Of a stretch of DNA of 64,000 nt, positions 11,060-21,700 are shown piece by piece. Under the pieces are notes generated by a model. That model did no database searches, was not told the origin of the DNA, and saw only the letters and a program-made list of their open reading frames with translations. This DNA is from Tubulanus polymorphus (taxonomy: Eukaryota > Nemertea > Palaeonemertea > Tubulaniformes > Tubulanidae): assembly GCF_964204645.1 (NCBI RefSeq), contig NC_134025.1, positions 14,019,001 to 14,083,000 on the forward strand, read 5' to 3'. Within the stretch, counting starts at the first letter, position 1. Each line of letters opens with the position of its first letter. The position numbers and the translations under genes are program-made.

Positions 11060-13846
11060 TTATAAAACTTCAGTTATTTCAAACATCCCATAAGGTTGTG
11101 GTTCCATCATTGCCCAACCATAAAGATTATTTGCATCTATGTTTAATAATTTATATCCAGGATTATCATTTACATTGAAATATCTATCACCCAATACACC
11201 TGAAACACCTCCTCTTATAGATTTTTCAAATAATAATAATTGATCTATATTTGTTAACAAATCCATTTTTATATCTGTAAATTTTAATCCACAATCCCAT
11301 GTTAATCCCGGTGATGAATAACAATGACAAGGATCAATATTGAAATATTTTAGGTTTTCATCTCTAAACCTTTCGAATATATCGGTTAATAATAATACAT
11401 CTGATTTTAAATATAAATCTACTAATTGTCCATGATTTTCTATTTTGAAATGATTCCAAATATTCAATGTTCTATTATAAACTTCATCTTTAACATATTC
11501 ATTTTTTAATTCATCATAAAATTGTTCTTTTAATAATTCAGTTATTTTAAAATCATTATGCGATTTATAAAATGAATATGGAATTGCGCCTTTATATCTC
11601 ATTAATTGAAAATCATCATTATTTGGGTAATATTCTTTTAATATCTTTAATTCATCATCAACTAATGATTTTGATAAGTTATCTAATGAACTACTTAAAA
11701 ATCTATATGAATCTATAAATCTTAAGCATCCAAATTGGAAAGATATATAATTCTCAGATGTTTTAGCTAACATTCTAAATTTATAAGTTGGTATTTTATC
11801 TTTTGATCTATTTGAATTTAATATTTCTATTTCATTATTGATTTCTTCTATTTTATGACATAACTGTTTGATGAATAAATGCGCATCATATCCTGATAGG
11901 TTATGAAATATAACTGGTACAAAGTTAATTTTCTTAGCTTGTAAGTTACAATTCTCATGTGCAGCGCCTCTAAACTTTCCATTCAAATGATCATGGTCTC
12001 TTACTTTTTTATCTTTATAATTAAATATCTTTTCACAATAATAACATTTATCTGCAAACGCAAATACTTCTTTATCTTCTTCTGTCATAATTATTTCTTT
12101 ATTTGTATTCAATAATTTACTAAATCTTATTTCATATTCAATTAATAAGTCACAAAAATGATTGATAACATTTTCATTTCTATAATCATAATATTCACTT
12201 TCAATTAGTTCTGGATAATCAGATTTAATATATAACCCGAAAGCTGCAGCTGATTGATGAATCTTTTTGATAGTATTTGTTATTGGTGGTTCATCTGAAT
12301 AATCACTTTCATTAGAATTTAATTTCTTTCTTTTATAATATATATCTTTTCTATCTTTATCTGTTAATTCTTTATTTAATGATTCAAAATCTCCATATAT
12401 TACAAATGGTACTTTATTTTTGTAATCATATTTTTTGAATTCTAATATTTTATCCTTTTCATTTGGTAAAACTAATTTACAATAATCATGATTATCACAT
12501 AGTTGTTTATGATTTAATAATGTACTTTCATTACTAAATTTATGTAAACATTTTCTACATAGATATATTTTATTATGGTGATCACTTTCTGTTCTAAAAA
12601 ATAAATCTATTTGTTTAATCCACATATAATGATTCTCATAATATAGTATATCTATAACATCATTTGAATCATAATCTTTTGATAGGTATAAAGGTTCTAA
12701 TGTATAATGTTTAATATTATTTCCTTTTGTATTTGGTAATTTGATTAAATCAAATACATTTATCTTTATATTATTATCTCTTTCTATTTTTGGAATATTT
12801 TTAATTCTAACAGGATACTTATCTATCTTATAATTATTTTCAAATTGTTTATAATGAGTTAATCTAAAACTATGTTGTTTATAATCTTCAACTGGGTGTA
12901 AGCAACTTATAATTGTCCATAGAAAACATTTATCATCTTCATTTTGTACATTTATTACAGCATTAGTTTTAAATGGTAGTTTAATATAACTTGATGCTTC
13001 AATATCTGGTTCTTTATAATATGATAAATTATTTTCATCAATTGGTTTTGATTTAGTTAACTTATTATATTTTGTGTTATAAACATGTAAAGTTATAAAT
13101 ATTATCTCATCAAATATTAAACCAGATCCTTCAAAATATTTCTCTTCTATTTTAGTTTTTATTTCATTATAACATTTATTTAATTTATCATCTATATGTT
13201 GTTTAGATATAATATGTTGTGAATGAGAATTTATATTATATATTGGTTTATCTTCAGATTTTATAAACTTTACTTTAACTGATATACTAATTTTAGGATA
13301 TTCAACATCTGTAATTATTTTTATTATTTCTTTCATATTTTCTAAATGTTTTTTATTTTCTTCTATTGTTTTACTTTTATGAAATTTAAACTCGATAGCT
13401 GCTGGACCAATATCACTTTTAAATGCTTCGGTTATCTCTATATCTTTTTTATTATCTAATGAATTAATATAATTTCTTACATCTTCCATGTATGGTCTTT
13501 TATTGTTTAATTTATTTTTTATTCTTTTAATTGCGCTTTGTTTCTTATCGTTATCATTATCAAAATAATCTTCACCTATAATATCATTATTCTTATTTCT
13601 AATATGACTTATAGATTTTAAATGTTCTTTATAATATCTTTTATCACTGAATGATTGATTACATGTATCACATTCATATGTTTCTTTTTCATTCTTTAAT
13701 TCTTCTAATTTAGTTTCTAATATATCATCTTTATATTCTAGTTTCAATTTATTTTCTAAATGTGTTCTAGTTTTATTGTGTCTTGCTTTTTGGGATTTAT
13801 CTATATCGATATTACATGTTGGGCAGTAGTATTTATTTGCTTCCAT
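11060..13846 (-). pseudogene. Family B DNA polymerase, 5' portion (tandem copy 4), truncated after motif A
   Basis: 928 codons from the genuine start at 13846. The N-terminus has two C2H2-type fingers (CPTCNIDIDKSQKARH near residue 8 and CDTCNQSFSDKRYYKEH near 59), then the palm-associated domain and the exonuclease motifs. It stops at the first repeat junction right after motif A, so catalytic motifs B and C are missing. Upstream is only about 80 bp of DNA before the palindromic terminus. The start context (TTAAAATGG) lacks the ATAAATG motif seen at most other genes, which might mean different timing. Confidence 0.85.
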
Positions 13847-13926
13847 TTTAATACTATATTTTTTATTAAAATTGATTTTAGAAGTTCAATGATTTAAATG
13901 TTATTCATTTATGTGAATATTTTAAG

Positions 13927-14195
13927 AGTAATAGGGGTAATAGGCTTTCAAGCTGAAAGGTTGAACGGGCGGGTGAGTAAAAATGAAAAACATGAAAATA
14001 ATTACAATTTCTACTTGAATTAGGAGTGAAACTCATAAAAATGAAAAATAAATTCGAGCGTGTGAGAATTTATTTTTCATTTTTATGAGTTTCGCGAGTA
14101 ATTCAAGTAGAAATTGTTATTATTTTTATGTTTTTTCATTTTTTACGAGCTCGACCGTTCGACCTTTGGCTTGAAAGCCTATTACCCCTATTACT
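13927..14195. repeat. Palindromic terminus of element A
   Basis: 269-bp inverted repeat from AGTAATAGGGG to CCCCTATTACT. The outer arms match those of B (33771-33958) and D (44817-45009). Where those have a short loop, A carries an extra nested palindrome with arms AAACTCATAAAAATGAAAAA and its complement, around a small centre near 14064. Confidence 0.85.
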
Positions 14196-14844
14196 GACAT
14201 CTTTTAGATTAAAATGGAATACAGAGATCAACCAGAAATTCTAAGCCAACCAACGGATGAGGAACGATTGCTACTGGATAGTGAAACTCAGGAATCAATA
14301 GAAATGGAGGATGAAACTCTCGTAACGCACTGAAGGTCTTTGTAATATAGATATCAAAAAATGTAATCTCGATTGTATATATCTGTTTTAATATTGTATT
14401 GTTTACTGTTAACTGTGTATTGCGCAATAACCGGTCCGATTGGACCGCTTTTCTATTGTTCTCCATTGTTCTATTATTGATCGTTGTTAATGGCGGCGGT
14501 TGTTCTGTATTGATTGTTTACTGTTAACTAAGTATTGCGCAATAACCGGTCCGATTGGACCGCTTTTCTATTGTTCTCCATTGTTCTATTATTGATCGTT
14601 GTTGACGGAAACAGCTGCTCAATATTGATTGGTTACATTTCTATGTTTGAATGTTGTAGTTTACAGAATAAAAATATAACTGTGTATTGCGCAATAACCG
14701 GTCCGATTGAACCGCTTTTCTATTGTTCTCCATTGTTCTATTATCGATCGCTAAAATTTACATAATAAATATATGTGTTTATGAAATATTAATTCCACCA
14801 GTCGTTTCTTTGAATTTATTTTCAGTTTGAGGATTTATTATCGA
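14196..14844. other. Host-like spacer between elements A and B
   Basis: DNA outside the A terminus. It holds a short + strand open frame (14213-14332, 39 codons, acidic, no family recognised) and then the three-copy 75-bp repeat. No Polinton gene is visible. It ends at about 14845 where homology to the conserved block of element C begins. Confidence 0.5.
14413..14752. repeat. Three spaced copies of a ~75-bp repeat
   Basis: Copies at about 14413-14484, 14528-14600 and 14679-14752, each with TATTGCGCAATAACCGGTCC, a short hairpin CGGTCC-GATT-GGACCG (CGGTCC-GATT-GAACCG in the third) and then TCTATTGTTCTCCATTGTTC. Spacers of about 45-80 bp differ between copies, so this is not a CRISPR array. Probably a host or transposon sub-repeat. 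Confidence 0.75.
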
Positions 14845-14845
14845 G

Positions 14846-14915
14846 GATCCGAAATGACTTATCTGGACAGTTATAGTTACTGCTCCTAATAGATAGACAA
14901 TAGTAGTGAGATATT
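14846..14915. promoter_or_regulatory. Conserved non-coding block (copy in B)
   Basis: Contains TCCGAAATGACTTATCTGGA and, about 30 bases later, ATAGACAATAGTAGTGAGATA. Both parts recur at 46571-46675 and, inverted, at 37867-37940. Conserved across both terminus families although the genes around it differ in orientation. Function unknown. Confidence 0.55.
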
Positions 14916-15161
14916 AAATCCTAATTTAAATAAAATATGATAAAAAAAAACAATAACTTCAACTGCTAGTGAATTCTATTATATTTTTAATATTTTCTTT
15001 TCAAAAAGAGAATACTTTGTATTTTGAATAGATTCAAATAGAAATTCTTTAAATTCAAATAGCTAGTATCAGTAGTCAATACTAGAATTCTTTAACTTTA
15101 ACTATCTAGTATCATTTTATAATACTTATAATATTTTTCTTATTAAATTTCTCTAATATAA

Positions 15162-15770
15162 ATGTCAAAGAAATCTAATAAGAATAATAATGATATTGAA
15201 AAAACATTAGATGATTTAGGTATTAGTGATAATAAGGATATTCCGGTCAAAATTGAAAATAATATTCAAGTTAATAACAATATTGATTATGAATACTATT
15301 TATATTGTAAACACCATCTAGAACTATTGATTGCTGGCGGAAAATCTAAAGAGTTTTTAAATAGAATCATTACTTTTCAAGAATTAGACTCTATGAAACC
15401 CGATAAAGTAATAAAATATCTTAAGATATATGAAGAAGCAAGATTAGCTAGAATAAATGATTCTATTTCAGATGGTATTGTCAAATGTTATTCTAAGTTA
15501 TGTAACCAGTTAATACCAATTGATGATGAAAATAAATTATATAGTGATTTGAAAAATGACTACTTAGTTATGACAGGATTACAAAAATGGGTTGGATATG
15601 CTTCATTTCAATTAGGATCGGTTATGACATTAATTTCTACTGGCGTCATAACATTTTCGAACATCAAACCTATGGAATATAAATCAGGTAAGAACGAAAC
15701 AGATGTACTACAACCAAACGTCGAAACAGAAAATGAATCAGAACAAAAATTAACTAAAATAAATGAGTGA
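15162..15770 (+). CDS. ~200-residue protein with a C-terminal membrane segment
   Basis: 202 residues. Polar N-terminus with the motif EKTLDDLGI (residues about 13-21), a helical middle and one hydrophobic segment near 145-168 (GYASFQLGSVMTLISTGVIT). Homologues: 47025-47630 (C) and the deleted copy 36993-37528 (E). The 3' end overlaps the next gene by 8 bp (ATGAGTGA). Function not recognised; paired in all three elements with a smaller membrane protein, which suggests joint action. Intact in this otherwise decayed region. Confidence 0.65.
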   Translation: MSKKSNKNNNDIEKTLDDLGISDNKDIPVKIENNIQVNNNIDYEYYLYCKHHLELLIAGGKSKEFLNRIITFQELDSMKPDKVIKYLKIYEEARLARINDSISDGIVKCYSKLCNQLIPIDDENKLYSDLKNDYLVMTGLQKWVGYASFQLGSVMTLISTGVITFSNIKPMEYKSGKNETDVLQPNVETENESEQKLTKINE

Positions 15771-16122
15771 TGGAGTTAAGAAAAAGGCTAGATCCGAGAA
15801 ACAAATTAAATGGGCAAGAGAATTAGGTAAAAGATCTTCAGAATTAAAAAAAGCTAAGAAAAAGAAATAAACTGATATAAATGGATCACCTGATATTGAT
15901 TCAAATAATAATCCATCTAATTCTTCTAATGCTGGAAGTAATTATAAATTATATATTACAATTGGATTAGTAACAGTTATTATATTATCCGGTGTAATAT
16001 ATAAATCAAAATTCAAATCTGATGATAAAGATGATTCCAATGACAATAAACCTATTATACCAGAAAATAAGTCAAATCATAAAGTCATTGAAACTAAATC
16101 TAAATTATTATTAATGGATTAA
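15763..16122 (+). pseudogene. Small basic membrane protein, interrupted by a stop
   Basis: Frame from ATG 15763 with a Lys-rich N-terminus (KQIKWARELG near residue 13), an in-frame TAA at 15868-15870, then a continuing frame with a membrane segment (LYITIGLVTVIILSGVIY) and an acidic tail. It is collinear with the intact 123-residue protein at 46721-47092. The single stop is the only visible lesion. Confidence 0.65.
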
Positions 16123-16128
16123 AAGAAG

Positions 16129-17201
16129 ATGAAAAAAGAACAATATTTAAGAGATTTATATTATAACCCAGAAAGTGAAGTATCATATTCTAACGTTTCA
16201 GAATTATGGAATAAAATTAAATCTGATAATGAAAATGGTAATATAAAATATAGTGAACTAAGATTATGGTTACAAAATCAACCAACATACCAAATCCATA
16301 AGAAAATGGATAAAACTTATTTAACAAGAAAAGTTATGGTTTCATATATCGATCAACAATGGCAAGCAGATTTAATTGACATAAAGAACTTGAAGAATAC
16401 AACAAAAGATATTTCTGGATATGAAATGTTATAGACATATTCAGTAGATACGCATGGTCAATTCCAATCAAAAATAAAACTGGAATAGAAGTGACAAATG
16501 CTTTTAAATCAATATTTAAAGAAGCTATTCCAGATAAGATACAATTTGATGAAGGTAAGGAATTTTATAACAAACATTTTAAAAAACTATTATCTGATAA
16601 CGATGTAGATTATTTTTCAACACATTCAGATAAAAAAGCATCTATTATAGAAATATTTAATAAAACATTGAAAACTAGAATGTGGAAATACTTTACTGCT
16701 AATGAAACATATAAATATATCGATGTATTAGATGATTTAGTGAAAGGTTATAATAATTCTAAACATTCAAGTATTGGTATGAAACCTATACAAGCTAGAA
16801 AAGAAGATAATTCAGAAATAGTTTGGAATAATTTGTATGGTGTGTTTGTTACACATGATTTCGGTGAACCTAAATTTAAAATAGGACAACACGTAAGAAT
16901 ATCTAAATATAGAAAAACATTTTATAAAGGTTATACTCCTAATTTTACTGAAGAAATATTTAAAATTAAAAAGATAATACTAACTAAACCTTTTGTTTCT
17001 AAATTAGAAGATTTAAAAGATGAAGAAATATTAGGTTATTTCTATGAACAAGAATTATCACTTGTACCAAATCCAGATGAAATAGAATACAAAATATTGA
17101 AAACAAAAACTAAAAAGTATTCTTTGGTGAAATATAAAGGATATGATGACAAGTTTAATGAATGGATTTTATCTAGTAAAATTAAAAGAATAAATGAATA
17201 A
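16129..17201 (+). pseudogene. RVE-family integrase with chromodomain, frameshifted
   Basis: Two frames (16129-16434 and 16491-17201) separated by a one-base shift near 16422. The first holds the first catalytic Asp (QQWQADLID); the second holds IQFDEGKEF with the second Asp, the third acid in IIEIFNKTLK, and a C-terminal chromodomain-like stretch (YSLVKYKGYDDKFNEWILS). Compared with the intact copy at 48619-49746, the residue after the catalytic Glu is Ile instead of Arg. Integrases of this class join the linear element to target DNA with a 6-bp duplication. The 3' end overlaps the ATPase start by 8 bp. Confidence 0.85.
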
Positions 17202-17784
17202 AGATTTATTTATATTCGAACCGCATAATATGTTAGTTACTCGTGTAACCAATTGTGGTAAAACACATTTCATATTAGATTTGTTAGAAACTATTTATAA
17301 GAATCATTTTGATAATAAAATATTATTCTGCCCTACTTATGAAATGAATAAAACATATAATAGAGATATAGTTAAGATGAAAAAGTTTATTATATTAGAT
17401 CCTTAAACAGTAAAAGAAAATTTAGATAATTGTATAAAAACAGCAATTGATACTTATAAAGGGTCAAATACATTATTCATTATAGATGATTGCGCAAATT
17501 TACATGATTCAAAAGTTAGAGAAATTGAGTTATGTTATTTAGCTTTCTCTGGGAGACATTTTGGGATAACAACATGGGTTTTAAATCAAAAATATAATTC
17601 AATTGTTAAAGACTTTAGGGAGAATATAAGATTTCTAGTATTATTCTACAATAAAGATAGAAAATCTATGCAACAATCATTGGAAGAAAATCATGATGAA
17701 TATATGAATAAATTAAAGAATAATAAAGGTTCAAAATTATTACTGAGATTACAATTCCCATATGAATATAGATTTATAAAATAA
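17194..17784 (+). pseudogene. A32-like packaging ATPase, interrupted by a stop
   Basis: Frame from 17194 with Walker A region TRVTNCGKT, an in-frame TAA at 17404-17406, then the rest of the protein with Walker B TLFIIDDCAN and the motif SGRHFGITTWVLNQKY, ending at 17784. In the intact homologue (48010-48618) the Walker A starts with Gly where this copy has Arg, a second likely inactivating change. The family powers genome packaging into capsids in Polintons and large DNA viruses. Confidence 0.83.
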
Positions 17785-17813
17785 CTATTTATAATTTGGA
17801 ATATTATAGAAAC

Positions 17814-17922
17814 TAATTTATATATCTATATACTAGACGTACGATTAAGAAAGTAAGATTCTTACCAAGAAAGTAAGATTCTTAGATTCTTACGTACGTC
17901 TAGTATATAGATATATAAATTA
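17814..17922. repeat. Perfect 30-bp-arm hairpin (H1)
   Basis: Arms 17814-17843 and 17893-17922 are exact reverse complements, with core ACTAGACGTACG; the loop holds two copies of AAGAAAGTAAGATTCTTA. It lies just past the ATPase stop, between convergent genes. Relatives: 18055-18153, 63505-63620 and 63768-63890. Confidence 0.85.
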
Positions 17923-18054
17923 TTAAATGAATTATATAAAAATGAATAAATTATATGTTTTCTCTTAATAATAATAAAAATAGATTATATTATAACTATT
18001 TCTATATTAGATTAATAATTTTATGTTTTTAATTTTTATGCAAACTATTATATA

Positions 18055-18153
18055 TATATATCTACGTACTAGACGTACGAGTAAGAAAGTAAGATTTCTT
18101 GGATTCTTGGATTCTTGGATTCTTACTCGTACGTCTAGTATATAGTTATATAA
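18055..18153. repeat. Hairpin of the same family (H2)
   Basis: Arms share TACTAGACGTACGAGTAAGA and its complement; the loop repeats ggattctt three times. It directly precedes the 3' end of the zinc-finger pseudogene at 18170. The stretch between H1 and H2 carries a second shared motif (AGATTATATTATAACTATTT), also found beside the D hairpins. Confidence 0.8.
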
Positions 18154-18169
18154 ATTAGTTTTATAATAA

Positions 18170-19196
18170 TTATTCTAATTTTGTTTCTAATATATTTATG
18201 AAATCATCTCTGTTTATATCTAATTCACCAAAAGTCTTAGGTAGATTTATTAATTTTGATTGATCCATCTTAACATAATTATTAGTAGGTAAATTAGCTT
18301 TTTCTCTTAATTTTTCTAAGTATTCATCAAAATCATCATAATCAAAATCAAAATGATGTCCAAAATTATTTATCAGATAACTTAAATCTATTTTTCTAAA
18401 ATATAATAATTTATATATTTGTTTAGGATTATCTTCTGCATAAGCTAATAATTTATCAAATAACAACTTATAGAATATATTATATTGGTTAGTTTTAGGA
18501 TTCAGATATTTGATATATTTATTTGGGTTATTTAACAATGGTATCATACTCACCTTTTTATAAACATTAATTAGATGTAATTTTGATTTATAATGAACAT
18601 TTTCATCAACAGGTTCAATTTTCTTATTACAATATTGGCACATTTTATTTCTTTCTATTTCTTCTAATTTCTTTTCATGTTCTTCTAACTTCCTTTCATT
18701 TTCGATATGCGCTGGTATCATTTGTTTCAATTGTATTAACATTATCTATGATATTATCTATTATATTATTATCAGATATATTATTATCATTATTATTCTT
18801 TTCTTTTTCTATATGTTTATTTGATTTCTTATGTGATGCCCAATTTTTATATGATATATATTTCTTACATACATCACAATATTTTTCATTTGTCTTTTTG
18901 GTTTTGATATCAGGTTCAATCTTATCATTATTTCATGTAGAAGGTATTACATTATTAGATGTAGAAGGTATTACATTATTAGATGTAGAAGGTATTACAT
19001 TATTATCAATTACATTACTTAAATTATCAGCAACACCACTTTTATTATTATCGAATTCTATTAGTTTAGTTTTATAAATTTTGAAAATAGGATCAAATAT
19101 CAAAGCTATATTACAAAGTATTACATAATATAAACCATCATTATTTTCATGTGTATCGATGTATGGAATATGTTTATATACTTTACCTCCTTCCAT
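18170..19196 (-). pseudogene. C2H2-type zinc-finger protein, one stop and one frameshift
   Basis: Starts at 19196. An N-terminal part (residues about 1-70) leads into a short tandem repeat (NNVIPST three times, encoded by a 21-bp repeat around 18936-19000), then an in-frame TGA. The frame continues with a finger CDVCKKYISYKNWASHKKSN, then a shift near 18700, then a second finger CQYCNKKIEPVDENVHYKSK and an acidic, Tyr-rich C-terminus. No enzyme motif. The protein may bind nucleic acid, inferred only from the fingers. It is found in B and has no clear counterpart in C, though C carries another multi-finger gene at 56187. Confidence 0.6.
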
Positions 19197-19250
19197 TTAT
19201 TATATAAATTTTTATTAAAGTTAAAATTTTAATACATAACACTATTCAAT

Positions 19251-21612
19251 CGGTTCCTGAACTTCGCTGAAAAAGCTGAATCACTGAAACGCTGAAACGC
19301 TGAAATAAAAACGCTGAAATTTCAGGGAATTTCCGAAAAACGCTGAAATTTCAGGGAATTCCCGAAAAACGCTGAAATCGTGCTAGGTACCAACAATACA
19401 CGTTTTGAAATATTTTCCGGGCCGGTGTCCGCTGCCGAGTCCTGAACCGTGTTTTAGTCTCTACCTTCGGTTACAGAGACATGCATGGACAGTATGTGTG
19501 GAGTATATTTCTAGAGGGCCACTTGTTGGACAAATTAATTCGCTTGAAATCCGGATTTTTAATGCATACAGGCAGCATAATTAGGAAAACCCATTCACAA
19601 ACCGTGCAAGCCAACTTAAACACTATGCTCAATATTCCCTGCAAGACGCAAAATATCTTATTTGAACGTTCATGTATAAAACATGCAGCAACTTTTCTTT
19701 TGTCAACACGTTGATGGGCGACGGACTATGTCACTATGGTATTCTGTGAAGGAGGTAAATTAAATTTGACAGCTAGTTATATAAATGATGCAGCTTTTGG
19801 ACAAAAGGGATCTAACTAAATTTCTTTTTAATTCACTGTGGAATGGAATGGAATGGATTGACGCCAATGGCATGCAGTAGGCCCCTACGTATGGGTCATA
19901 CTGATTAGCGTCAACCAATTAATCTAAATCGGGCTAACCATTCAACAACTGTGAATAATTTATTTGCTGTGGCGTGATAATATTTAGTTTTTTTGAAGAA
20001 ATGACATACCAACTGTTAGAAAAATGTACCGATTCTTATTTTTAGACTACTACTGAATCTATAAAAGGAGGAGTCATAGACAAAGTTGATTTGCTTAGCT
20101 GGTGACACTTCTTGTCAAGTACATCATCTCAAGTACTGGGTGTTTTGTAAGTTTAATTTCAGTATTTATTTACTAAGTGCTGTTCTCTCGGACCTCAGTG
20201 CTTTCAAACTAGGCCCACCCCATAGGCTATATAGTCCAGGGTGCATTAGCCACTATTCTTTTTTATCCGACTAAAATGCACCTTTTTCTATTTTTAGATT
20301 CAGGCTTAGAATGTGCAAATTTTTTGAGATACTGAGAAATCAGATGGCACCAGTAAACTTCAACTGCGAAATTTGCAGCAGGATAGCTGAACGACACAAT
20401 TTTTAAAAATAAAATGGCTATTCGAATGCTATTTCAATAATAACTTGATTCAACCTGAGAGAAATAAGTCAATTGCGGATGTACAGTACACCCACTTTTC
20501 TTCCCTGTTTCCTGGTACCAAATTTTTAGTCTTAAGCTAAGCGATATTCTAAGGTATACTAGTGGATTTCATTAGAATATGAAGCAATGGAACCAGAATT
20601 CTAGCCAGAGTTAAGCGAACTATTGATTCTGATATAATGTAAGAACTGATTTCCTTTGTATACTCTTGCAGAATGTGTTATGTTTTATTTCAAGCTGTTA
20701 AATAATATAGTTAGACAAATGTCCAATTATTGGATCTTTCTTGTTGACTCGTTTAATTTTGTGAGTTAAGAGTTCCAGTGAATCCACAATGTGCAGTGCC
20801 TAGCCTTCATCTACACTAAAGCCAAGCCTGTGTATGGGAAAAAAATATCGTTCGACTCCTATAGGCCAGACACATCAAAGCATGCAATACATTGCAGATA
20901 GTAGTCTCCGGCAAGTCGAAAGAGAAAGTGAACCACCTACCCGGGAACAAAGACACTTAAAGATTCCTTCCTCCTTGTAGAAATTGTAGAAATATGGCAC
21001 CCAATTGTAGCAATGCTAAGTACAGTATACTATGACGGTTGAACCTTTCTTAACGAATTTCAATGACACCGAAAATAGAATCAAAATAATCATTAGTTCC
21101 ATGCTAGCACTTAATTTGGGTTATCAGGTTCAGCCTAACTGTACTTTCATTCAGCTACTACTTGTATGAGACTTGGCAATGATAAGTTGCAAGAAATCAC
21201 CAAACATAAGAAAAAATATTGTGAATTAATATTACTGTGATTAAGAATTTATTCAAATGAAGTGATAACTTCATTGTTAGATCGTACCGGTATATGCACA
21301 TAAAACTATGGCAAAAAATACATCTAACAATCCACGCAATCCGCAATCGATCAAGTCGATCATGACGTCGACCTTAAGGCATGTCTCTGTAACCGAAGGT
21401 AGAGCATAAAACACGGTTCAGGACTCGTCAGCGGACACTGGCCCGGAAAAAATTTCAAAACGTGTATTGTCGGTACCTAGCACGATTTCAGCGTTTTTCG
21501 GGAATTCCCTGAAATTTCGGCGTTTTTCGGAAATTCCCTGAAATTTCAGCGTTTTTATTTCAGCGTTTCAGCTTTTCAGTGTTTCAGCTTTTTCAGCGAA
21601 GTTCAGGAACCG
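19251..21612. mobile_element. Non-autonomous TIR DNA transposon, MULE-like, 2,362 bp
   Basis: 234-bp terminal inverted repeats (19251-19484 and 21379-21612) start CGGTTCCTGAACTTCGC and contain sub-repeats of the form gctgaaatttcagggaa. A perfect 9-bp duplication CTATTCAAT flanks it (19242-19250 and 21613-21621). The interior (19485-21378) has no long conserved frame, so no transposase. Long TIRs plus a 9-bp duplication fit the Mutator superfamily; Merlin-type is the alternative. Its insertion separated the capsid gene of element B from the zinc-finger gene. Base composition is host-like, unlike the AT-rich surroundings. Confidence 0.8.
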
Positions 21613-21700
21613 CTATTCAATTGAGAATTCACAATATTTAATTGCGCGTCAGATATAATATAAATGTGCATTTTAAAATTTTTGATTCCTTTATTCTTTG

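Larger units (their letters stand above)
5057..13064 (-). repeat. Four tandem copies of a 2,002-bp internal polymerase block
   Basis: Units are 5057-7058, 7059-9060, 9061-11062 and 11063-13064. Each junction reads ttaacttaTaaaacttcag with a single shared base between the two ends. Because 2,002 is not a multiple of three, each junction shifts frame and gives a stop right after the EITEVL coding end. Units differ slightly: a Val/Glu codon difference separates units 1-2 from units 3-4, and unit 4 has Lys where others have Leu before YDYKNK. Such phased variants favour real DNA over simple read duplication, although assembly error is not excluded. Confidence 0.9.
1..14195 (-). mobile_element. 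Polinton/Maverick element A (family 1), right part
   Basis: Leftward-transcribed block of Polinton genes: polymerase next to the right end, then OB-like protein, penton-like protein, four small proteins and a large virion-type protein that runs off the window. The right end is set by a palindromic terminus ending CCCCTATTACT at 14195; the same terminus with different outside DNA is found in elements B and D, so this is a real boundary. The outer flank is gacatc, but the left end is not in the window, so no target duplication can be tested. The polymerase is damaged by a tandem amplification; the small genes are intact. Polinton AG...CT ends are established for the class; assignment of this block as one element is inferred from collinearity with B and C. 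Confidence 0.88.

Noticed and set aside
14413-14752. CRISPR-like array
   Set aside because: Only three copies, spacers unequal (45-80 bp), eukaryotic context, no cas genes.
18933-19000. 21-bp NNVIPST-coding repeat as an independent minisatellite
   Set aside because: It is in frame within the zinc-finger pseudogene and better described as part of that protein.
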